This document shows, in pieces, positions 1 to 8,911 of a stretch of DNA of 64,000 nt (positions are counted from its first letter, which is position 1; each line of letters begins with the position of its first letter). Under the pieces are notes generated by a model. The model searched no databases. It was not told the origin of the DNA and saw nothing but the letters and a program-made list of their open reading frames with translations. The translations under genes were made by a program, and so were the position numbers. This DNA is from Sva-07 sp963728355 (GTDB taxonomy: Bacteria; Actinomycetota; Acidimicrobiia; Acidimicrobiales; Ilumatobacteraceae): contig CAVSJQ010000022.1 in assembly GCA_963728355.1 (NCBI GenBank), forward strand, positions 186,001 to 250,000, written 5' to 3'.

Positions 1-1
1 G

Positions 2-145
2 GAGCGCGACAACCCGTGGGGCGGTGGGGACTGGCGTCCCACCGTCGGTGACTGCGTGCGCGTGATCCTGGAGGAGGAGTGGGCACACCTGCGCTACGTC
101 CGGCGGGATCTTGCCGGTCTGGACGAAGGATCTCGCGGGCGATGA
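2..145 (+). CDS. DinB family protein, C-terminal fragment (partial at window edge)
   Basis: Only the last 47 codons are in the window; the start lies upstream. The frame reads WRPTVGDCVRVILEEEWAHL and then RYVRRDLAGL, which resembles the last helix of the DinB/DUF664 four-helix bundle family, putative metal-dependent or thiol-dependent enzymes. The TGA stop overlaps the ATG of the next gene (ATGA), so the two are probably translationally coupled. The family call rests on a short tail and is tentative. Confidence 0.55.
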   Translation, partial: ERDNPWGGGDWRPTVGDCVRVILEEEWAHLRYVRRDLAGLDEGSRGR

Positions 146-756
146 GTTCGGTGCCGGATTCGTCGTCCGTTCACCCGGCGACGTGGAAGTTCGGTTACCC
201 GATCTACCACGCAGAGTCCCGTCCGCAGTTGCGAGCCTGGCTCCAAGCGAATCACGACGCGGTCCCCGGCGTCTGGCTGTGCTCGTGGAGGTCGGTCACC
301 GGTCGACCGACGTGTCCGTATCCCGACGTGGTCGAAGAGGCGATCTGCTTCGGTTGGATCGACTCCACCGTGAGCCGCCTCGATGACGACAGAGCACTGC
401 AGCTCCTCACCCCCCGCAAACCGAAGGGCACCTGGACCCGGCTGAACCGACAACGCGTGGCGGACATGGAGGCAGCGGGATCGATGACCGATGCTGGACG
501 CCGCGCCGTCGACATTGCGAGAGCCAATGGTTGGTGGACGATCCTCGATCCGGTGGAGGACCTCGTGGAGCCCGAGGATCTCGCTGCGGCCCTCGACGCC
601 GAGCCGACGGCACGTCGTGCGTGGGATCGGTTTCCCCCGAGCACCCGCAAGGCGATGCTCTGGTGGGTGATCAGTGCAGCCAGGCAGGACACGAGAGAGC
701 GCAGGATCGGTACGGTTGCGTCCAAGGCTGCGAAGGGTGAGCGCGCCCAGGGATGA
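142..756 (+). CDS. YdeI/OmpD-associated family protein
   Basis: Protein of 204 aa. The start is the ATG overlapping the stop of the upstream DinB gene; the reading frame is open further upstream but there it overlaps that gene. Seen: a VVEEAICFGWIDSTVSRLDD block followed by LTPRKPKGTWTRLNRQRV and a MTDAGRRAVDIA segment, the usual signature of the YdeI/OmpD-associated family (about 190-200 aa). The family is linked to bacteriocin tolerance in enterics, but its biochemical role is unknown. It converges on the membrane protein gene at 885. Family confidence is good; function is unknown. Confidence 0.8.
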   Translation: MSSVPDSSSVHPATWKFGYPIYHAESRPQLRAWLQANHDAVPGVWLCSWRSVTGRPTCPYPDVVEEAICFGWIDSTVSRLDDDRALQLLTPRKPKGTWTRLNRQRVADMEAAGSMTDAGRRAVDIARANGWWTILDPVEDLVEPEDLAAALDAEPTARRAWDRFPPSTRKAMLWWVISAARQDTRERRIGTVASKAAKGERAQG

Positions 757-884
757 CGTGACTGCGCAGGGACGCTGCCCTGCTCGCGGCGCAGACCGCC
801 TGGATCTCGAGAGGTGTTCGCTTGCGGTGGACCTTGTCGGCGATCTCGCGCGGACGTTCAAGATCATCCGAGACGCAGCGCCGG

Positions 885-2882
885 TCAGCAGCGCTGGTCA
901 GCAGCGATCGCCGCGACGTCGACACCGGACTCGGTGGCACCGTCGGTGAACGTGACGTCTTGGCCACCGGGGCCGTACAGCGAACGCGTGAAGACGTGAC
1001 CGAACGCCACGGTCTCGCCGTCGATCTCGAAGAACATCGACGCCCGCACCGGATCGGACGTGACTGCCAGCTCGAATGCCTCGCCGAGTCCCACGTCGTC
1101 GAGCTCGTAGGTGATCACCCCGAACTCGTCGGCGAGATCGAGCGAGAACGTCCCGTCAGCGCCGACGACGAGCGACAGCTCGAACGTGTTGGGAACAGCG
1201 GGATCGACCGGCGATACGTTGGCGAAGGTCGCCAGCGGCACGGTGATGGGCAGCGAGGCGGCGTCGTCGACCTGCACGTCGAAGACCTGGCGGAAGTTGT
1301 TCGTGCCGTACCCGAGCGTCAGCCAGGGATCGACCGGTTCGCCGGTGGAGAACCAGGCACCTGCACAGTCGCCGAGGATCGCGATCCGTCCGACCGGCGG
1401 CGGGTCCTCACGCTCGAACGAGAACGCCTCGACGTCGTCGTGGCGAACGGTGTCGGCGCTGGTCCAGTAGTCGTCGCGGCCCTGTAGTGCCACGAGTTCG
1501 TCGACGCCGCCGTCGGGTCCGGTGAGGTACGACGACGACAGTGCCATCGCCGTGTTCGATGCGAGCGACCAGGCGGCAACGACGAATGCGGCGACGACGA
1601 ACCAACGCCGAGCGGAGTGACTGCGGGCATCGACGTAGCGGATCAGCCCGACGAGGCCGAGCACGCTCAGCGGCAGCAGCGTGACCACGAAGTCGGCCAG
1701 GTAGCGAGGCGCCAGGAAACCCCAGATCAGCAGCGTCGCAGCGGCGGGCAGTCCGGCCGCTGCGACGGCGAACAACCAGCGCGTGGTGGGTCGCTCCCTC
1801 ATGGCGACGATGCCGATCACGGCGCCGAGCACGGCGAGACCGAACAGCAGGGGCGTCGACGCAGCCAGGCTGGGCGTGCGATAGGTGATGTCGTAGACCG
1901 CACCACCGAACACGTGCGGGAGCTGGTGAGGCGCATCGAGAAACGGGAAGCGGGTGCCCACCGACAGGCCGTCGGGGCGTAGGTAGGCGAGCAGGTTCGT
2001 CGGCAGGTAGCGGGGGTCGACGAAGTCACCGCCGGCGTACTCGAGCATCCGCATCCGCTGTTCGTCGACCTGGCTGAGCACCTGGAGTTCCATCGGAGGG
2101 CCGAGGGGTCGACCGAACCGCAGCAGGTTCGGTACGACGAGCAACAGCAGCGACACGACCGAGGCGCCGGCCAGACGCCACTCGGGGAGACCGAACCGCC
2201 GGTGGCGCCAGGTCCGAAGGATCACCACCGCGACGACGACGAGCAGACACCCCAGGCCGAGCGTCGGCCGATTGAGCACGGCGAGGGCCAGCGCGCCGCC
2301 GAGCCACCACTGGTTGCGTGGCGTGGAGTCCTCCAGTTCGCGGAACAGCCGGTACTGCACGAGCGTGCACGACGCCACGCCCCACATGATCGCCTCGCTG
2401 AACACCCAGACCGGTCCGGCGAGCATCAGCATCGGCGTGCCCAGTGCGATGCCGACCTTCCAGAACAGCACCAGCCAACGGCGGACGGCGGTCACCTCGT
2501 CGCCCAGCAGACGGGGGAGCGCCCGCTCGAGGAGCGCCCACGCCGACAGGACGAAGAGCAACCAGGCGAGCAGCGACGACACGATGGTGAGGCGGCCCGA
2601 GAACGCGTCGGTGAACGCCGTGATCGGAAGTCGCAGCAGTGCCGGGAACAGCCCGAAGTACATCTGCTCACGCCCGTCGACGATGAAGGCCTCCAGACCG
2701 AGGGAGTTGGCGGGCAGCGCCAGGTTGCCTCGCAACAGGGCATCGGCCTGGATGTCGAAGAAGTCGGCATAGGCCCGGTTGTCGAACTGGGTTCGGCCGA
2801 ACCCGTCGGTCAGCCGGGTGGCGATGGCGAGGTAGACCACGGTGCACGCTGCGAGCAGCATGCCGTCGTGGCGTGGCGTCAT
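885..2882 (-). CDS. Polytopic membrane protein, tandem paralogue 1 (surface glycan-associated, unknown function)
   Basis: Protein of 665 aa. The ATG overlaps the stop of the upstream paralogue by 4 nt (ATGA), so the frame open further upstream is not used. It has about ten hydrophobic segments in the first 440 residues, then a soluble C-terminal domain of about 220 residues. It shares with its neighbour the blocks GNLALP..LGLEAFIVDG, MYFGLFPALLRLPI, YLRPDGLSVGTRFPFLDAP and, in the soluble part, IAILGDCAGAWFSTGEPVD. The architecture suggests a GT-C-like or glycan-handling membrane protein, but no catalytic motif is certain. Neighbours (oxygenase, GT2-methyltransferase, mannosyltransferase-like protein) support a cell-surface polysaccharide role. 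Function is inferred only from context. Confidence 0.75.
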   Translation of the reverse strand: MTPRHDGMLLAACTVVYLAIATRLTDGFGRTQFDNRAYADFFDIQADALLRGNLALPANSLGLEAFIVDGREQMYFGLFPALLRLPITAFTDAFSGRLTIVSSLLAWLLFVLSAWALLERALPRLLGDEVTAVRRWLVLFWKVGIALGTPMLMLAGPVWVFSEAIMWGVASCTLVQYRLFRELEDSTPRNQWWLGGALALAVLNRPTLGLGCLLVVVAVVILRTWRHRRFGLPEWRLAGASVVSLLLLVVPNLLRFGRPLGPPMELQVLSQVDEQRMRMLEYAGGDFVDPRYLPTNLLAYLRPDGLSVGTRFPFLDAPHQLPHVFGGAVYDITYRTPSLAASTPLLFGLAVLGAVIGIVAMRERPTTRWLFAVAAAGLPAAATLLIWGFLAPRYLADFVVTLLPLSVLGLVGLIRYVDARSHSARRWFVVAAFVVAAWSLASNTAMALSSSYLTGPDGGVDELVALQGRDDYWTSADTVRHDDVEAFSFEREDPPPVGRIAILGDCAGAWFSTGEPVDPWLTLGYGTNNFRQVFDVQVDDAASLPITVPLATFANVSPVDPAVPNTFELSLVVGADGTFSLDLADEFGVITYELDDVGLGEAFELAVTSDPVRASMFFEIDGETVAFGHVFTRSLYGPGGQDVTFTDGATESGVDVAAIAADQRC

Positions 2883-5017
2883 GGGGTCGCCGCTGCGGCG
2901 AGCCGGTCGCACCACGGCGTGTCGAGCGACAACGTCTCGAACGTCAGACCGCCGAAATCGCCAGCGGGCACCCACGAGATCCCCGGCTCGGGGGAGTCGT
3001 ACAACGGATCCATGTCGAAGTGGCCGTAGAGGATGTTGCGCCCGTCGCGCTCGACGAAGAATCGACGACGGTTCTGGTCGAACGTGATCGAGAATTCGGA
3101 GGCCGTCTCGAGCGGCATGATCAGCTCCTCTGCGGGGATCTGGCCGAAGTTGTCGACCATCGTGAGGGTGTACTCGATCTCGTCGTCGGCGGGACGGATG
3201 TCGTCGACTCGCAGTACCAGGCTGAACCAGTAGGCGTTCTCGTCGAAGTCGGCCGTCTCGGACAGGCGCACCAGCTCGATCTCGTAGCCGACGGCCAGTT
3301 CGTCGGTCGGGGTGACGACGTAGTCGCGGCGCCAGTCGCTGTCGCCGTACTCCACCGGGACCCAGGTGTCGACCGTGTCGCCGTTGGAGTAGTAGAGGGC
3401 GTCGCAGTCGCCGATGATCGCCAAAGTGCCGACCTCGGTGGGGTCGTAGCGCTCGAACGGCAAGTCGTCGAGGAAGACCGTGCGATCGGCGAGTGACGGA
3501 CCGATGATTCCCGCCGCTGCGTCCTGGATGTCGAGCAGGCGGGTCATCTGTTCGGTGCGATCGCCCAGGCTGTAGCTGTAGTTGAACGCGATGGCCATGT
3601 TCGCCACGATCGACCACGCGACCAGCGCGACCGCTGCGACCTGACCGACCCGCCGCACGATCGGGGAGAACGGCTCGGAACGACCGTCGACGTACCGCAC
3701 GAAGACGGCGATGGCGATCGCGGAGAGCACCAGCATGCCCGGCAGGAAGTCGGTGAGGTAGCGGGTGGCGATGTAGCCCCACCCGGCCACGCCGCCCGCT
3801 GCGAGGATGCCGGCCGCCACGACGGGTGCCAGGCGCCAGAACGTCGGTTCGCGCCACAACCGCACGAAGGAGATGACGCCGACCACCGAGGCGATGAAGA
3901 GCAAGGGGTTGGTCGCGGTGACGCTGGCCGTGCGATAGGTGGCGTCGTAGAAGGCGTCGCCCCACACCCAGGGCAGCTTGCGGGGGGCGTCGATGAAGGG
4001 GAAGCGCGTGGAGATGTCGACACCGTCGGGTCGGAAGTACGCCCAGACGTTGGTCGGGATGAACTCGCTCTGGAAGTATTTGTTGTCGTAGCGCGCCAGC
4101 ATCTCGGCGCGGTTGGCGTCGATCTTGGTGAAGAACTGGTCCTCCATGGGGATGCCGAACGGGCGGCGGAACTTGGCCCAGTTGACCGACACCGTGGCGA
4201 CCAGCGCCAGGGTGAACCACCCGGACAGTTGCGCAAGCGCTCGACGCGGCGCGAGCCGCCGCCAGAGCGAGACGGCGATCAGCGTGGCGACTCCGAGGAG
4301 TCCTGCGTACGCGGTCGTCGGCCGGTTCAGGACCAGGGCGAGCAGGGTCAGCCCGAAGATCCACATCCGATTGGTCGGCATGTCGGGGAACCGCAACATC
4401 TGGTTGAGCACGGTGACGAACAGCGCCGCGCTCCACAGGTGGGCCTCGTGATAGGCCCACGGGATGGCGAGCAGGACGAGCACCACGGTGCCCGTGGCGA
4501 CCGATGCGCGCCAGCCGAGGCGGATCCACCGTTCGGTGGAGCTCTGCTCGACGCCCGGGTGGACGAGCACCAGGATGCGATCGAGCAGCTTGTTCGACTG
4601 CCAGTACAGCAGTGCGGTGCCGATGAACAGCGACGGCAGCGTGAGCCGCCCGTCGAGGTTGTCGGAGATCAGCACGAACGGCAGCCGGATGATGCCGAGG
4701 AACGGCCCGAAGTACATGTACTCCTTGCCGTCGCGGATGAACGCCTCGATGCCCAGCACGCCCCGCTCGAGTGCCAGGTTCCCGTCGAGGAACGCGCGTG
4801 CCTGACCCTCGAAGTAGTTGGCGAACGTGCCGCCGGTGAACTGGGTGCGGAAGGGATTGAACGTCCATGCCGTGCCGACGGCGAAGCAGATCAGCGCGAC
4901 GCCGGCGTCGATGATCCGGTCGGCGGGCGTGCGCGGATGACGCACCGGCGCTGGCGCATCGGTGTCGACCGTGGTCGGTGGATGCTCGTCGAGGTCGTCG
5001 ACGACGGTGTCGGTCAC
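2879..5017 (-). CDS. Polytopic membrane protein, tandem paralogue 2 (surface glycan-associated, unknown function)
   Basis: Protein of about 712 aa from the GTG at 5017; a TTG at 5026 would add three residues. No clear ribosome site separates them. The first hydrophobic segment (GVALICFAVGTAWTF) follows a 40-residue polar tail. The sequence parallels the downstream gene throughout: GNLALERGVLGIEAFIRDGK, EYMYFGPFLGIIRLPF, FRPDGVDISTRFPFIDAPRK and, late in the protein, LAIIGDCDALYYSNGDTVD. The C-terminal soluble domain resembles a beta-rich glycan or ligand domain (inference). It lies 18 nt after the oxygenase gene and overlaps the next gene by 4 nt, so the three genes probably form one operon. 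Confidence 0.75.
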   Translation of the reverse strand: MTDTVVDDLDEHPPTTVDTDAPAPVRHPRTPADRIIDAGVALICFAVGTAWTFNPFRTQFTGGTFANYFEGQARAFLDGNLALERGVLGIEAFIRDGKEYMYFGPFLGIIRLPFVLISDNLDGRLTLPSLFIGTALLYWQSNKLLDRILVLVHPGVEQSSTERWIRLGWRASVATGTVVLVLLAIPWAYHEAHLWSAALFVTVLNQMLRFPDMPTNRMWIFGLTLLALVLNRPTTAYAGLLGVATLIAVSLWRRLAPRRALAQLSGWFTLALVATVSVNWAKFRRPFGIPMEDQFFTKIDANRAEMLARYDNKYFQSEFIPTNVWAYFRPDGVDISTRFPFIDAPRKLPWVWGDAFYDATYRTASVTATNPLLFIASVVGVISFVRLWREPTFWRLAPVVAAGILAAGGVAGWGYIATRYLTDFLPGMLVLSAIAIAVFVRYVDGRSEPFSPIVRRVGQVAAVALVAWSIVANMAIAFNYSYSLGDRTEQMTRLLDIQDAAAGIIGPSLADRTVFLDDLPFERYDPTEVGTLAIIGDCDALYYSNGDTVDTWVPVEYGDSDWRRDYVVTPTDELAVGYEIELVRLSETADFDENAYWFSLVLRVDDIRPADDEIEYTLTMVDNFGQIPAEELIMPLETASEFSITFDQNRRRFFVERDGRNILYGHFDMDPLYDSPEPGISWVPAGDFGGLTFETLSLDTPWCDRLAAAATP

Positions 5018-5035
5018 GTCAGCCAACCGGTACGT

Positions 5036-5926
5036 TCACTTCGGCCGACGGGAGAACTTTGCCATCACGCTGCGCACCGCATCGTCCGACACGTGGAAGC
5101 GCCGCTTGATGACGTCGTAGGCCGCCAGCGCCTTCTTGTCGGCGAAGATCATGAACTTCTTGGCGCCGTCGTCGGGACGTGGTCGGTAGTCGGTGGCCTT
5201 GGCGAGCGGCCTGTCCTCGCTGGTGAAGTAGTACAGCGCCAGCGACTGGCGCGCCACCCCGTCGGGCGCCTGCAACGGGTCCGGGTGGCCGTGGTAGGAG
5301 TGCTCGTCGGTGGAGAACAGCAGGATGCGGTTGCCGATCGGAGCGACTTTCGCCTCACAGCGCAGCATCTCGCGATCCCAGAGTTCGAGATCGCCGCCCC
5401 ACGAGGCCTCCCAGACCGGGTTCAGGTACAGCAGCAGGTTGACCCGCCGGCGCCACGTCTGGATCGTGTGATGGGCGGTGAAGTCGGAGTGGATGTTGAG
5501 GAATCCGCCGCGGTAGCAGCGATGGACCCCCCCGCCGTCGAGGGTGACGTCCGCGTGCAGGTCGTCGAATCCACTGATCGCTTCGAGCAGGCGCCTGAAT
5601 CGATCGCCGGCGAGGACGTCGCTGACCGCGCGCAGCGTAGGGCCCCAGCTCGCCGAATCGGTGTTGGAGAACTTGCGCTCGTTGAAGTGGATGTAGCTGT
5701 TCCAGTCGTCCGCGTTCATCGCGCCGAGTTCGGCGTACACGCGCTCGAGCACGTCGGCCGGTAAGACGTCGTCGATCACGATGTGGGCGAAGGGAGCAGC
5801 GGACCGGTAGGACTCGCGCAGCTCGTCCACGCGGGCCTCCATCGCAGACAGATTGACGAACGCGTCGGCGCTGTCGTCGGAGCGTTCGGGCCGCTCGGCG
5901 TCGACATTCGTGTCCGGCTGGGTCAT
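5036..5926 (-). CDS. 2OG-Fe(II) oxygenase family protein (prolyl-4-hydroxylase-like)
   Basis: Protein of 296 aa, expected to use Fe(II), O2 and 2-oxoglutarate to hydroxylate a substrate. The metal triad is visible: H and D in GGFLNIHSDF and the distal H in DEHSYHGHPDPL, followed by an Arg in GVARQSLALYYF that would bind 2-oxoglutarate. The core resembles 2OG-FeII_Oxy_3 proteins often found in polysaccharide gene clusters. The ATG is preceded by AAGGGA at 5 nt, and a TACCCT -10 lies further upstream, so this gene appears leadered. It heads the operon with the two membrane proteins. Substrate unknown; a sugar or surface-protein target is inferred. Confidence 0.82.
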   Translation of the reverse strand: MTQPDTNVDAERPERSDDSADAFVNLSAMEARVDELRESYRSAAPFAHIVIDDVLPADVLERVYAELGAMNADDWNSYIHFNERKFSNTDSASWGPTLRAVSDVLAGDRFRRLLEAISGFDDLHADVTLDGGGVHRCYRGGFLNIHSDFTAHHTIQTWRRRVNLLLYLNPVWEASWGGDLELWDREMLRCEAKVAPIGNRILLFSTDEHSYHGHPDPLQAPDGVARQSLALYYFTSEDRPLAKATDYRPRPDDGAKKFMIFADKKALAAYDVIKRRFHVSDDAVRSVMAKFSRRPK

Positions 5927-6006
5927 CGCGATCCCTTCATCGACGCGGCAGGGTAGCCGAGAGGACGGGGCACTCGGCGGTCATCTCGTTGGACCATGTG
6001 CAGGGC

Positions 6007-6012
6007 TAGCAT
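6007..6012 (+). promoter_or_regulatory. Predicted leaderless -10 (TAGCAT) for the GT2-methyltransferase gene
   Basis: TAGCAT lies 8 nt before the GTG at 6021. Transcription would begin at or next to the start codon, which fixes the start of this gene where no Shine-Dalgarno site exists. Confidence 0.6.
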
Positions 6013-6020
6013 GCGGCTTC

Positions 6021-7469
6021 GTGAACGACGAAGCGGCAGCTCCGAGAATCGGCATTCTGGTGGTGGCGTACAACGCCGAACAGCACCTGTCGACCACCCT
6101 CGATCGGATCCCCGAGAGCTTCTTCGACCAGGTCGCCGAGGTGTTCGTCTGCGACGACGCGAGCCAGGACGACACGTACGGCGTGGGGCTCGCCTATCAG
6201 GAGCGATCCGGGCACCGTCCGATCAAGGTGATCAAGCATCCGGTCAATCTCGGTTACGGCGGCAACCAGAAGTACGGCTATCGATGGGCGATGGACGAGG
6301 GCCTCGACATCGTCGTGCTGCTGCACGCCGACGGGCAGTACGCACCCGAATGCCTCCCCCAGATGGTGGCGCCGATCGTCGCCGGCGAGGCCGACGCGGT
6401 GTTCGGTTCGCGCATGATGAAGTCGGGCGCCGCGATCGACGGCGGGATGCCGCGCTACAAGTACGTCGGCAACCGGATCCTCAGCACCTGGCAGAACGCC
6501 ATGGCCGGAATCAGGCTGACCGAGTGGCACAGCGGATATCGGGCGTACTCGGTGCGGGCTCTGGAGGGCCTGCCCTTCCACGACAACTCGGACGGGTTCG
6601 ACTTCGACACCGAGATCATCGTCCAGTTGATCGAGTCCGGTGCCCGCATCGCGGAGATCCCGATCCCGACGTACTACGGCGACGAGATCTGCCACGTCAA
6701 CGGACTCGAATATGCCTGGGACGTGTCGAAACTCGTCGGCCGGTACCGGCTGCACAAGATGGGCTTCGGGTCGGGCGAGTTGGCGTTCTCGTCGGAACCG
6801 TACGAACTCAAGCCCGGCCCCGGTTCCTCGCACGGGCGCCTCCTCAACTGGCTCGCGAACCGTGAACCGGCGAAGGTACTCGACCTGGGATGCGGCGACG
6901 GTGCGCTCGGCCAGCGGATCCGCACGCTGGGGCACCATGTCACCGGCGTTGACGTCGACCGATTCGACGGCGTCGAGCAGCGCCTCGACGGATTCATCCA
7001 GGCCGATCTCGAACACGGCATCCCGGACTCGGTCGGCAGCGGCTACGACATCGTGCTGTGCGCCGACGTCATCGAACACGTCCGCGATCCGCGCAGCCTG
7101 CTCCACGACGCCGGGCGCCTCGTCGCCGCCGGCGGATCGGTGATCGCCAGCGTGCCCAACTTCGGTCACTGGTACCCGCGCACCCGTACCGCGCTCGGGC
7201 TGTTCGACTACGACCGCCGAGGCATCCTCGATGCGACCCACATCCGCTTCTTCACCCGTCGGAGCTTCGAGCACCTCATCGACGATGCCGGCCTCGTCGT
7301 GGTGCGGCGCGAGGCGACGGGGCTGCCGTTCGACGTCGCCAAGCGGGGATCGGGCGACGACGCAGAGAGCGCCAAGGTGGGCGTGCTCGGCACGGTCGAC
7401 AAGCTGACGGTCAAGCTGCGTCCCCAGTTCTTCGGCTACCAGTTCCTCTACGAGCTCAAGCCGGTCTGA
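6021..7469 (+). CDS. Bifunctional glycosyltransferase family 2 / class I SAM methyltransferase
   Basis: Protein of 482 aa from GTG 6021. Residues about 8-240 form a GT-A glycosyltransferase: GILVVAYNAE, VCDDASQDDT, then LLHADGQYAPE with the nucleotide-sugar Asp, GSRMMKSG, and the dolichol-phosphate-mannose-synthase-like EWHSGYRAYS. From about residue 284 a methyltransferase begins with the SAM motif KVLDLGCGDGALG, an acidic VTGVDVD and a later VIEHVRDPRSLLHDAGRLV. Such fusions probably transfer a sugar from a nucleotide donor and methylate a related product. It is divergent from the oxygenase operon and converges on the mannosyltransferase-like gene. Acceptor and methylated product are unknown. 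Confidence 0.88.
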   Translation: MNDEAAAPRIGILVVAYNAEQHLSTTLDRIPESFFDQVAEVFVCDDASQDDTYGVGLAYQERSGHRPIKVIKHPVNLGYGGNQKYGYRWAMDEGLDIVVLLHADGQYAPECLPQMVAPIVAGEADAVFGSRMMKSGAAIDGGMPRYKYVGNRILSTWQNAMAGIRLTEWHSGYRAYSVRALEGLPFHDNSDGFDFDTEIIVQLIESGARIAEIPIPTYYGDEICHVNGLEYAWDVSKLVGRYRLHKMGFGSGELAFSSEPYELKPGPGSSHGRLLNWLANREPAKVLDLGCGDGALGQRIRTLGHHVTGVDVDRFDGVEQRLDGFIQADLEHGIPDSVGSGYDIVLCADVIEHVRDPRSLLHDAGRLVAAGGSVIASVPNFGHWYPRTRTALGLFDYDRRGILDATHIRFFTRRSFEHLIDDAGLVVVRREATGLPFDVAKRGSGDDAESAKVGVLGTVDKLTVKLRPQFFGYQFLYELKPV

Positions 7470-7492
7470 GATCCGCTGTCCGTTCGGCCCCG

Positions 7493-8791
7493 TCAGGGGA
7501 TGACGCCGAAGGCTGCATAGAGCCCGGTGAGCGTGGCCAGGCCCGCGCCGCACACGACCAGCGTGAAGTCCCATCCCGCGTATTCCCAGCTGGCGCGGTG
7601 GTGATCGCGTTCACCGGACGGTTCCGGCCACCAAGCGGCCACGGCGATGAAGAACGGAAACGCCGTGAAGAGGAATCGCGGTCGGGCCGTCACCGTCTCG
7701 GGGATCAGCATCAGCGCAACGACGACGGCGCAGAACGCCACCAGGATCCACGGCAGGCGGACGCGCCAGGCGCAGAAGACCATGAACACCAACGCCATCA
7801 TCGTGAGCGCGGTGAGTGCGTCGGCGGGCGACGAGAACGGGCTGGTGAAGAATCCGATCGTGTTCGTGACGGCGGTCGCTCCGAAGCTGGTTCCCTCGGA
7901 CCAGGCTTCGCGCTGCACTCGGAACCAGGCGCCGGACTCGCCGGCGGTGCGGTCGACGTACCACTGGAAGAAGACGAAGCCGACCGGGGCGAGAGCGACC
8001 GAGATCAGCGACCACCATTGCCGACGTCGGCGGATCGCGAGGAAGCTGGCGACGGCACACGCTGCCACGATCGCCACGCCGTTCGGCCGTGTGGCCGTGG
8101 CCAACGCTGCGGTCAGCCCCGCGAGGAGCCAACGCTCGTCGACCAACAGCAGCAGACAGGCCGCAGCCAACACGATGAAGAGCGCCTCGGAGTAGGCGAA
8201 CGACAAGATGGCGCTGCCAGGAAACACCGCATAGAGCGTCATCGTGCGGGCGGCGACGCCGACCGAATACAGACGGCGCGCCAGCAGGCCGACCAGCAGC
8301 ACCGAGATCGCTCCGAGCACGAAGTTGGCGGCGAGCGCGGCGAAGGTGTCACCACCGGGCAGCACGAAGTCGACGGCTCGGACGGTCCAGGGATACAGCG
8401 GGAAGAACGCTGCGCGCGCCTCGAGCTGCTCGTAGGTGATGTTCGGCGGTATGGACTCGGGATAGCCGCGCCGAACGAGTTCGAGATACCAGCGTCCGTC
8501 CCACGACGTCAGGACGCCGCTGATCAACGAGCCGACGCCGGGCTCGGGTTCGCCGTCGGCTCGGGCGTCGACGATCACCTGCGAGGCCCGCACTGCGGTG
8601 GCCGCGATCACGCAGAGGCGCGAGATGAGGTAGGCGCCGAGGCCGACGGCGACGGCACGCGTCCACGTCGCGCTGTCGTCGGGCGGTAGCGCACGCGGTG
8701 CAGCGACCAGCGTCTGGTCGGACGTCTGGTCCGGAACCTGGTCCGCATCGGGTTCGTCGGACCCGGCGGACGCCGATCTGCCTGCGAACAT
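7493..8791 (-). CDS. GT-C mannosyltransferase-like integral membrane protein
   Basis: Protein of 432 aa with multiple hydrophobic spans. Seen: LTSWDGRWYLELVRRGYPE, where the Asp in the first external loop matches the GT-C catalytic position, then AAFFPLYPWTVRAVDFVLPG and SFAYSEALFIVLAAACLLLL, the hallmarks of PIG-V/Mannosyl_trans2-type proteins that use polyprenyl-phosphate mannose. The ATG at 8791 is chosen over the GTG at 8833 because a TAGCTT -10 sits 7 nt before it. It probably adds a mannose-like sugar to a lipid or glycoprotein on the outer face of the membrane; the substrate is inferred. Confidence 0.8.
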   Translation of the reverse strand: MFAGRSASAGSDEPDADQVPDQTSDQTLVAAPRALPPDDSATWTRAVAVGLGAYLISRLCVIAATAVRASQVIVDARADGEPEPGVGSLISGVLTSWDGRWYLELVRRGYPESIPPNITYEQLEARAAFFPLYPWTVRAVDFVLPGGDTFAALAANFVLGAISVLLVGLLARRLYSVGVAARTMTLYAVFPGSAILSFAYSEALFIVLAAACLLLLVDERWLLAGLTAALATATRPNGVAIVAACAVASFLAIRRRRQWWSLISVALAPVGFVFFQWYVDRTAGESGAWFRVQREAWSEGTSFGATAVTNTIGFFTSPFSSPADALTALTMMALVFMVFCAWRVRLPWILVAFCAVVVALMLIPETVTARPRFLFTAFPFFIAVAAWWPEPSGERDHHRASWEYAGWDFTLVVCGAGLATLTGLYAAFGVIP

Positions 8792-8798
8792 CGCAGCG

Positions 8799-8804
8799 AA
8801 GCTA
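8799..8804 (-). promoter_or_regulatory. Predicted leaderless -10 (TAGCTT) for the GT-C gene
   Basis: On the minus strand TAGCTT is followed by 7 nt and then the ATG at 8791. This supports the shorter start for the mannosyltransferase-like protein. Confidence 0.6.
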
Positions 8805-8897
8805 GCAGCGCGACGCGCCGAGGCCCGGGTCACCGCGAGTGACGTTTCGGCCGCGTGAAACCCGCGGGATGATCGCGCCGTGGCCGTTGACGTTTTG

Positions 8898-8903
8898 TAC
8901 AGT
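8898..8903 (+). promoter_or_regulatory. Predicted leaderless -10 (TACAGT) for the xanthine dehydrogenase operon
   Basis: TACAGT is followed by 8 nt and the ATG at 8912. It would drive the three-gene molybdo-hydroxylase operon. Confidence 0.6.
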
Positions 8904-8911
8904 CACGCTTC

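Noticed and set aside
885..4868. A single 1327-codon minus-strand protein covering both membrane paralogues
   Set aside because: The upstream part reads Arg- and His-rich nonsense in this frame while the paralogue is in another frame; the true start is ATG 2882 coupled to the upstream stop.
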